Made by a program: the position numbers and the translations under genes | Shown here: positions 54,501 through 58,984 of the stretch, in pieces | Position numbering within the stretch: position 1 is the stretch's first letter | Layout of the letters: every line of letters begins with the position of its first letter | DNA from: UBA2943 sp946534895 | Lineage (GTDB): Bacteria > Bacillota > Clostridia > Christensenellales > Aristaeellaceae | Reading direction: 5' to 3' | Assembly (NCBI GenBank): GCA_946534895.1 | Contig: CAMNDE010000005.1 | Coordinates: 1 to 64,000 of the forward strand | Length of the DNA stretch: 64,000 nt | The notes under the pieces: model-generated | Database searches by the model: none | Seen by the model: only the letters and a program-made list of their open reading frames with translations | What the model was told of the DNA's origin: nothing

Positions 54501-54908
54501 TTCCAGGCTTCCGTTCTCCATCCATTCCGAAAAGATCGTGGGTACGCCGTCAACTTCGCGCACATAGTAGCAGGACACGATATTCGGATGCAGGCCCAGT
54601 CCGATCCAGCTCCGGCATTCCGCGATGAAGTTCGACCGGGATGCGTCATCCGTGAAATACTTCCGCTGCGGACGCTTCATGGCAAGATCCGTGTTCCAGC
54701 CCATATGATGCACGCGCCAGACGCTGCCCATGCCGCCCCGGAGCGCTCCGGAATCGATCCGGTAGGTGTCAAGCAGAAGACTGCCTCTTACATAGGATTC
54801 CTCTTCTGCATCCCTGCCGTCATTGCCTGACCCCGCCTTTTGTTCCACTGTTTCCTGGCCGGGTTCCGGATTCATTCCACCGTCCCATACAGTCCTGTCG
54901 CCGCTCAT
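48534..54908 (-). CDS. Tandem double Ser/Thr protein kinase with TPR and beta-propeller regions
   Basis: A 2124-residue protein made of two homologous modules. Each has a short acidic N-terminus, a Ser/Thr kinase domain, TPR-like helices (LNNRALSYLDL), and a WD40-like beta-propeller region. Module 1 (residues 1-898) has the glycine loop RGGMGSVW, K78, HQDVKPDN (177-184) and ADFGLAR; the usual HRD arginine is Gln. Module 2 (899-2124) has an identical kinase domain but different TPR and propeller parts. Between them lies a Pro/Glu-rich linker with repeated TVY/TVW/TVL/TVF motifs. No transmembrane segment is visible, so it is cytoplasmic. The start ATG 54908 follows GGAAAGGGAAGC, and a near-identical site precedes the internal ATG 52214. 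It is 130 bases behind the PP2C gene. Confidence 0.88.
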   Translation of the reverse strand: MSGDRTVWDGGMNPEPGQETVEQKAGSGNDGRDAEEESYVRGSLLLDTYRIDSGALRGGMGSVWRVHHMGWNTDLAMKRPQRKYFTDDASRSNFIAECRSWIGLGLHPNIVSCYYVREVDGVPTIFSEWMENGSLENRIEDGTLYEGEDAEVRARLLDIAIQYARGLRYAHDSGLIHQDVKPDNLLLTPDWQAKAADFGLARARAVLTMAETDGDAGKTQMAASGGYTPAYCSMEQMDGKQLTRRTDIYSWAVSVLEMYLGARPWQNGVVAGMSCASYFPQCRVPMPEALQQLLEHCLEMNPEDRPHDFGVVEQELKSIYRGVTGKDYVRPEPHAAADTADSLNNRALSYLDLKQEKQAEKLWEDALMADIYHAESFYNLNLLRWRRQTFRDDYDRREKERQFRDRLVTLKINVPEKMKAAVELGLQEISGAGQAPMLLSRVRDVNLLLSREAEWQEKCARMRASLDGQRIPEAISILEEMRAMEGFAYGPEYQRLASELAGRCRKKRLRGVRRSVIYFPVAAMDADISENGLIIACNLQGVQIYDAWKSSATRAYDLKGDGRTPSSRSKDKKAGAGGNGMLFTMATSDHFGIGDSRDYMDIVRHWNPENGKCLRKMRATVNTELKHFEVSRDGTRVIAVDGGAYCVYAWNVPDTKYAFKWESRKDPVVKESGLRAFETGDISCDNRFAVLGGIRYESRFADGTGTALVWDMEGREATLQLPIQDRPEFCKWMPDSRHILISSKAMPGKSGAHIPRGIQIVDVHGNRVERELDDDGASALSAAVTRDGRFVFASMGRIRPHQELKDLVLPRREMDTWNLRLFDYESGRKIGEMEAPVISRMKLFNGDNHLFGFSASTAYLWFLDWELAWDGPEGDIRSEHARQIQGGAEEDRNPGKENMSTDKTVWDGEKPDRNTRQHTDSSAETVYMPENRSGEGKGEGAETVYAPVQDAGETVLDAPGSAVAGAAEQQTDADRTVFEPDAGIAEGTLPEPAGESARQSAEPEKTGADEAEDDYARGSLLLDTYRIDSGALRGGMGSVWRVHHMGWNTDLAMKRPQRKYFTDDASRSNFIAECRSWIGLGLHPNIVSCYYVREVDGVPTIFSEWMENGSLENRIEDGTLYEGEDAEVRARLLDIAIQYARGLRYAHDSGLIHQDVKPDNLLLTPDWQAKAADFGLARARAVLTMAETDGDAGKTQMAASGGYTPAYCSMEQMDGKQLTRRTDIYSWAVSVLEMYLGARPWQNGVVAGMSCASYFPQCRVPMPEALQQLLEHCLEMNPEDRPHDFGVVEQELKSIYRGVTGKDYARPEPRSAADTPDSLNNRALSYLDLGMQDEAARDWEAALKKEPDHALSLFNSGLAAIVRKKGIRDDGYAVLEDLEKMNSDVYLSNERRPDAEKQALLAALCRTGYEGRTAQMQLESALMHAEGAREKQSLQAELDRVRRAWFELPVHPGTCRRVCFDTDGKLCVIAWAEEGEQDEGEAGFLSVYDLASREQIRSRKLSDCRVSTRFERVILEGSIVHLIFPAGSGGSVAFETRTLNRRPDLDDDAFSGLNDGWPYVELQDGRRSLLQMRYVERQGNRAVTVRRKDPATLWLDALQPKARGGFGFGGPPRPEPDHNGLKASLPAVGMGSGQYAVCASHDRRWLLVFNKPYFTDQKRTFTILDTTVFGTLPEYTVARALSYSETSSRQSEQTRLLKQAQSCLNAGNVPGLLKALDAAFALYPDNPGDVWAGLNQAAGRLQHVKRQNLRGARKGRTMQEQDVDGNPEHGEAYMIGRHRGWEEKMQERNFESDDVFVRNGTAHLEVRFENTSRGCRCIGQDGREIALLPGIQAPEDAAGVLDPDAKILYFCADGLFTAWEIAGKSAVYRGGVRYGAPPGGDRLPQLHPSDRNTLWTQLPERVCLNRAENATVAMVWNRVLNAYGPEHITGFHSVTVIDLRTLHVLDTLFTHEDRLVNMPEEGMTVAEETLLDISRDGQLFLWSTPFGAVLRIVFEPDRMEKYTVGITGERIRQDGNALICTTTWSSKGNTYQEVLLDWQYACGTYETERRWTDILPENQCRCALGGAAGRAGPADDLADILAGLEQAAQSRIEVQPVSSKADDPLSDLLAEMERKARERMRGRK
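50996..51860. repeat. 865-bp direct repeat, copy A (kinase domain of module 2)
   Basis: Read base by base against 53924-54788 (offset 2928), I find no difference across 865 bases. The flanks then diverge quickly on both sides. The repeat covers almost exactly the kinase catalytic domain. Confidence 0.92.
52212..52226 (-). promoter_or_regulatory. Internal ribosome site and start codon for kinase module 2
   Basis: Minus-strand GGAAAGGAAAAC then ATG (52214), followed by codons for MSTDKTVWDG. It closely parallels the gene's true start (GGAAAGGGAAGC, ATG 54908, MSGDRTVWDG). Module 2 could therefore also be made as a separate protein. Confidence 0.65.
53924..54788. repeat. 865-bp direct repeat, copy B (kinase domain of module 1)
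   Basis: The partner of 50996-51860, same orientation, no mismatch seen. It encodes the segment from RGSLLLDTYR to GVTGKDY. Confidence 0.92.
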
Positions 54909-55038
54909 GCTTCCCTTTCCGGATCCTCCGATCCTGTCTGTCTGTTCTGTGCATCCGGTCCGGTTTTCAGGCAAATGCCGCACGATTCATAAGCAGAAGC
55001 CACGGATACCGCCCACTCAGCATGGATCATGTTTCCAT

Positions 55039-55860
55039 TCATGCTTCCAGGCTTCTGCTGTCCTCATGTTTGTTCCCGTGCCCGGCATCAGTCTGCTCAC
55101 CTATGCAGATGATGACGGCGGATATATTATCCCGACCGCCATACCGGTTTGCCCGTTCAATCAGACGATGGCACATCTCTTCCAGGTCATTTCCTGCGCG
55201 CATTTCCTCCAGGATTTCCGCTTCCGGCACCATGCCGTACAGTCCGTCACTGCACAGAAGCATCATGTCCCCCGGCCGGATCTCCCGGATATCGCTTTCC
55301 GGCGTGGCCGGTTCCTCCATGCCAACAAAGGCCGTGAGCCTTGACCTTGCCGGAGACCTTGCCGCCTCACGGATGGTCATCAGGCCATTGCGCACCATGA
55401 GCCCTGCCATGTTCATGTCCTGCGTTACCTGGATCAGCCGGTCACCGTCTTTTTGCAGCAGATAACCCCGGCTGTCCCCGAGCCCCACAAACACCGCGCA
55501 CTCCCGGTACAGCCAGATGCCTGCCAGCGTGGCACCATAGTCAAAACGGCCTTCCGAATTCCCGCTGCGGTACAGCTTGTCACTGAGCAGACGGACCATG
55601 AACCGCAGGCGTTCCGCGGCTTCCGCGGTGTCTTCCTCCGCACTGCACTCACTGAGACATATGTTCATCAGCCCCGGCAGTGACTCCGCCACATAGGAGG
55701 CAGCCGCATTGCCGCAGCGCAGTCCGCCCATGCCGTCAGACACCGCGAAAAACCCGTGATCCGTGTCCAGGACAATCCGGTCATCATTGATCCGGTTTTC
55801 CATGCCGACATCCGTTGTTCCGGATGCCGCAAACGAATACTGAAAACTGTCAATATGCAT
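55039..55860 (-). CDS. PP2C-family Ser/Thr protein phosphatase
   Basis: A 273-residue soluble PPM phosphatase (Stp type), the expected counterpart of the neighbouring Ser/Thr kinases. Metal-binding and family blocks are present: ENRINDDRIV, FFAVSDGMGG, VGLGDSRGYLL, LLCSDGLYGM and GGRDNISAVII. The first block has NDD where most relatives have NED/NQD. Its ATG shares one base with the stop codon of the FHA-kinase gene (TAATG), so the kinase and phosphatase are translationally coupled. An AAGGA site lies 9 bases upstream. It presumably reverses phosphorylation by the island's kinases. Confidence 0.95.
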   Translation of the reverse strand: MHIDSFQYSFAASGTTDVGMENRINDDRIVLDTDHGFFAVSDGMGGLRCGNAAASYVAESLPGLMNICLSECSAEEDTAEAAERLRFMVRLLSDKLYRSGNSEGRFDYGATLAGIWLYRECAVFVGLGDSRGYLLQKDGDRLIQVTQDMNMAGLMVRNGLMTIREAARSPARSRLTAFVGMEEPATPESDIREIRPGDMMLLCSDGLYGMVPEAEILEEMRAGNDLEEMCHRLIERANRYGGRDNISAVIICIGEQTDAGHGNKHEDSRSLEA

Positions 55861-57464
55861 TACAGGATTCCTTTGCAGTAGTTCCTGACGCCGGCCGGAA
55901 GCGCCGCGGCAATATCCTTGCGCAGCGCAGCGGCGGAGTCGTAGTACAGTTTCGGTTTTTCCTTGAGCGCGCGGTCAATCACCACGGCCAGGGCTGCAGG
56001 CACCGAGCTGTTTCTATCCCGGATCGGGACCGCATCCTCCATGATCAGCACCTGCCACATGTTGACTCCCGGCCGGAAATTCTTCACAAACTTGCCGGTC
56101 AGCATGTAATAGTAGGATGCCGCAGCCGCCCAGATATCCACCTCCGGCTTCGCATACTTGCAGTCCCTGGCCTGCTGCCGGGGCATGAATACCGGCGTGC
56201 CCATCACGGCCCCCGTCTTGGAAATCTGGGATTTTCCCGCGGCACTGAAAGCCTTGGCCATGCCGAAATCCGCCACCATAGCTGTCGGATGGTCCCCGGT
56301 ATCCGAAAGGAAGATGTTGCCCGGCTTCAGATCCCTGTGCACAATACCTTTCGCGCTGACTTCCTTTACACCGGCAAACCGGCCTGCCCTGATTTCCACG
56401 TCAATGTCCATGTTGTGCACATAGTCAAGGCCTGACAGAGTCTGGAGCATGATCCAGGTCGCCATCTCCAGGCTCAGCTTGCCGCCGTTTTTCTGGACCA
56501 GATCATCCGCACTCCCGCCTTCGCACAGGTCCATGAGGATATAGAGCACGTCATTGGCGCAGCCCGTAGCATAAGCCTTCACCACATTGGGATGCCGCAG
56601 ACACTCCCCGATCTTTGCCTCGCGCAGGAACAGCTGCTTGGCATGATCGTCCATGGCCACGTCCGGCAGCATGGTCTTTAGTGCGAACAGCTTTCCCGTG
56701 GCCGTTTCCCGCACCTTCCAGACCTCGCCCATACCGCCCTTGCCCAGCAGGGATACCTTTTCATACCCTTTGAGCAGTGCCGGCTCTCCCGGCTTCTCTT
56801 TTGGCGGAACCTTTGCCTGGATGTTCAGCATGGCAAGCACGCCGCTGAGCACTTTGGCCTTGTCGGCCAGACATTCCTTGCACAGATTGTTGTCCGCAGC
56901 CGAGGGCGTGAACAGCTTTCCGCAGCCCGAGCATTTTTTCTTTCCTTCCGGAATCTGAGCCTGCTGCTGCTTTTTCCAGCAGTCAGCGCAGATCCGCTGT
57001 CCCCTGTCGTTTACGTACAGCATCGGGAGACTGCCGCTGTCGAGAATCGTGGCATTGTCATCCACTTTCACTTCCGGGAGCGTGGCTCCGCACTGGGCGC
57101 AGCTCTCCTTTTCCTCAATGGTACAGCGGATTTCGCACGTTTTGCCCAGTCCCAGCACATCCCCGTCATGCAGTTCATATGCCTCATGATGCTGGTCCTT
57201 TGCTTCTTCCCAGCTCTGATCCCGTTCCCGCTGACCGATCTTTTTTCCGTTCAGAAACGTGCCGTTCAGGCTCCCGAAATCCTGCAGCCGGACAGAAGGC
57301 GGATTGATTTCCAGAAGGCAGTGGTACCGGGAAACAGTCTTTTCTCCGATCACCATCTGACAGTCATCCTGACGCCCGATCAGAACCCGGGATATTTCAG
57401 ACGTTTCAAAAGACGTGCCTGCGGCTTCGCCTTTGGTTACTTCAAGGCGCACTTTTGAAAGCAT
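55860..57464 (-). CDS. FHA / double zinc-ribbon / Ser-Thr protein kinase
   Basis: A 534-residue cytoplasmic kinase. An N-terminal FHA domain (1-115) has the full phosphothreonine-binding set: GR (30-31), SRxH (45-48) and NGT (67-69). Two four-cysteine zinc-ribbon-like units follow: CAQC/CADC (122, 125, 159, 162) and CSGC/CKEC (178, 181, 195, 198). The kinase (about 234-520) has GKGGMGEVW, K263, HRDLKPGN (376-383) and ADFGMAK, so it looks active. There is no transmembrane segment, unlike PknB-type kinases. A threonine-containing NATILDSG lies between the cysteine pairs. ATG 57464 follows GAGG. The FHA domain would recruit a phosphorylated partner, possibly the double kinase or its own ribbon region. 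Confidence 0.95.
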   Translation of the reverse strand: MLSKVRLEVTKGEAAGTSFETSEISRVLIGRQDDCQMVIGEKTVSRYHCLLEINPPSVRLQDFGSLNGTFLNGKKIGQRERDQSWEEAKDQHHEAYELHDGDVLGLGKTCEIRCTIEEKESCAQCGATLPEVKVDDNATILDSGSLPMLYVNDRGQRICADCWKKQQQAQIPEGKKKCSGCGKLFTPSAADNNLCKECLADKAKVLSGVLAMLNIQAKVPPKEKPGEPALLKGYEKVSLLGKGGMGEVWKVRETATGKLFALKTMLPDVAMDDHAKQLFLREAKIGECLRHPNVVKAYATGCANDVLYILMDLCEGGSADDLVQKNGGKLSLEMATWIMLQTLSGLDYVHNMDIDVEIRAGRFAGVKEVSAKGIVHRDLKPGNIFLSDTGDHPTAMVADFGMAKAFSAAGKSQISKTGAVMGTPVFMPRQQARDCKYAKPEVDIWAAAASYYYMLTGKFVKNFRPGVNMWQVLIMEDAVPIRDRNSSVPAALAVVIDRALKEKPKLYYDSAAALRKDIAAALPAGVRNYCKGIL

Positions 57465-57481
57465 GGTTTTCCCTCCTCAAT

Positions 57482-58945
57482 TCAGTTCCTGGCATAAATG
57501 ACGGAGCCTGCAAACATCAGAAGCGTGTACACGCCCAGCACGATCCATACCCACAGCTGAACGGGATTCCAGTCAAACAGCCAGTGGAGAAACAGCACCA
57601 GCAGCGGAATCACCATGAAGGTATAGAACGAGCGCATGAATTTGAAAAACCCTTTGCCCGTTCCCCGGGACCATCCGGCTTCCGCGCGCAGGGCCAGGCA
57701 GGAAAAGACCGTGCCCAGAGTGCCCCATACGCTGATAAAGCCGACGATCCACATGGCCTTGAGCGACCAGTCCGGAACCGCACTGCCATGGATCCACCAT
57801 ATCCCCAGAAACAGTGCGGGCGGGATCAGCTGCTGCGTCAGCATCTGGAACATGACCTTTCCTGTGCGTCCTGTATAATTCCCGTACGTGATCCTTTTTC
57901 TCTGTTCAGCCGGTGTATACTTCAGGCGTTCAAACAGAACTGTGCCCAAAGCAAGAATCACTATGCCGAGAACGCCACAGACATACTTCATCCAGACCGG
58001 GTATTCCGGCAGTTCAAATGCTGTCCTGTACGCCCAGGCAACCCCGAAAACCAGAGCATTGGTCATCAGAATCCGCAGAAACAGGCCGAAGGACCTGCTG
58101 CCAAAGCCGATGACATGTCCGATACCGCGGCATATGAGGAATGCCCAGAGCACCACAAAGGCCCGCACGCCGAAGGCAGCCCATGGTCCGGGCGGTGCGC
58201 AGACATACCCGGTGAAGTGCTGCAGGGCAAACAGAAGACCGAAGGGGAGCAGGCCGAATATAAGGAAATACTGGACCGCAGCAGACACGCGCCCGCCGCG
58301 GAAGGTAATAAGACCGAGCCGCGTTTTCCTGTGTTTCGGCTTCTGCTGCACATTCAGCCTGTCCAGCTGCTGGATCGCGGCAACAATGTCACCAAGATCA
58401 TGATTCTGCACGCCTGTTCCCGACACCGACGACTGAGGCTTTACAGGCTGTACCGGCGGCTTTACAGGCTGCACCGGAGGCTTCACAGGCTGGGGCTGCG
58501 GATTTGGCCGCACCACAGGCGAATACCTTGCATCTTCCTTTTCCAGCGCGGGGATCTTCAGCCCGTTCAGCGCCCGGATAGTCGGGCTGGGATCCTCCTG
58601 GATCGCTTTGGCCAGGTCCATCGGTGCAATCTGCCGGCTTCCCGCCATTTCCGCCGCGCGTCCGAGCATGGGCCTTGCGTCAACGAACAGGCTGCTGTCC
58701 TCTTTGGCATCCCTGGAAAGCTGATGCTTGGCACTGGCAATGCTCCGGTTCTTGGTTTCCAGATATTTCCGAAGCTCCTTGGCCTCTTTCCGGTACTCCT
58801 CCGCATTCATGGGTGCATCCAGATAACTGGCCATAAGCAGAAGGCCGTAATAAACATGTTCCAGACACAGGCTTTCCGCGCCTGTTTCCAGACGCAGCAT
58901 CTGCGCCTGTGTGATCACTTCCTGTGTACTTTTGCTCAGTTCCAT
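57482..58945 (-). CDS. Clp-N-like domain fused to a polytopic membrane protein
   Basis: A 487-residue protein. Residues 1-130 resemble the Clp N-terminal domain: STQEVITQAQMLRLETGAESLCLEHVYYGLL, seen here in part, and a second half with LGRAAEMAGSRQIAPMDLAKAI. It shares the MELS start and layout with the N-terminus of the FtsH-fusion protease. A proline-rich tract with PVKPPVQ repeats (about 155-175) links it to a C-terminal region with about eight hydrophobic segments and no recognised transporter signature. The cytoplasmic Clp-N head would therefore be tethered to the membrane. ATG 58945 follows AAGGAG. It lies 17 bases ahead of the FHA-kinase gene. The domain call rests on pattern, not a search. 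Confidence 0.8.
   Translation of the reverse strand: MELSKSTQEVITQAQMLRLETGAESLCLEHVYYGLLLMASYLDAPMNAEEYRKEAKELRKYLETKNRSIASAKHQLSRDAKEDSSLFVDARPMLGRAAEMAGSRQIAPMDLAKAIQEDPSPTIRALNGLKIPALEKEDARYSPVVRPNPQPQPVKPPVQPVKPPVQPVKPQSSVSGTGVQNHDLGDIVAAIQQLDRLNVQQKPKHRKTRLGLITFRGGRVSAAVQYFLIFGLLPFGLLFALQHFTGYVCAPPGPWAAFGVRAFVVLWAFLICRGIGHVIGFGSRSFGLFLRILMTNALVFGVAWAYRTAFELPEYPVWMKYVCGVLGIVILALGTVLFERLKYTPAEQRKRITYGNYTGRTGKVMFQMLTQQLIPPALFLGIWWIHGSAVPDWSLKAMWIVGFISVWGTLGTVFSCLALRAEAGWSRGTGKGFFKFMRSFYTFMVIPLLVLFLHWLFDWNPVQLWVWIVLGVYTLLMFAGSVIYARN
58437..58493 (-). repeat. 21-bp tandem repeat encoding PVKPPVQ units
   Basis: Two and two-thirds copies of a 21-base unit (58437-58457, 58458-58478, 58479-58493). 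They encode the proline-rich hinge of the Clp-N membrane protein. Copy number may vary between strains. Confidence 0.85.
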
Positions 58946-58984
58946 ATAATGCTCCTTCTGACAGAATGACTCTGTCCCCCTGCA

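Noticed and set aside
50996..54788. Composite transposon flanked by direct repeats
   Set aside because: The repeats encode kinase domains, there are no terminal inverted repeats or transposase, and the reading frame is continuous.
58437..58493. Possible CRISPR-like or intergenic tandem repeat
   Set aside because: The units are 21 bases, have no spacers, keep the reading frame and encode PVKPPVQ in a protein hinge.
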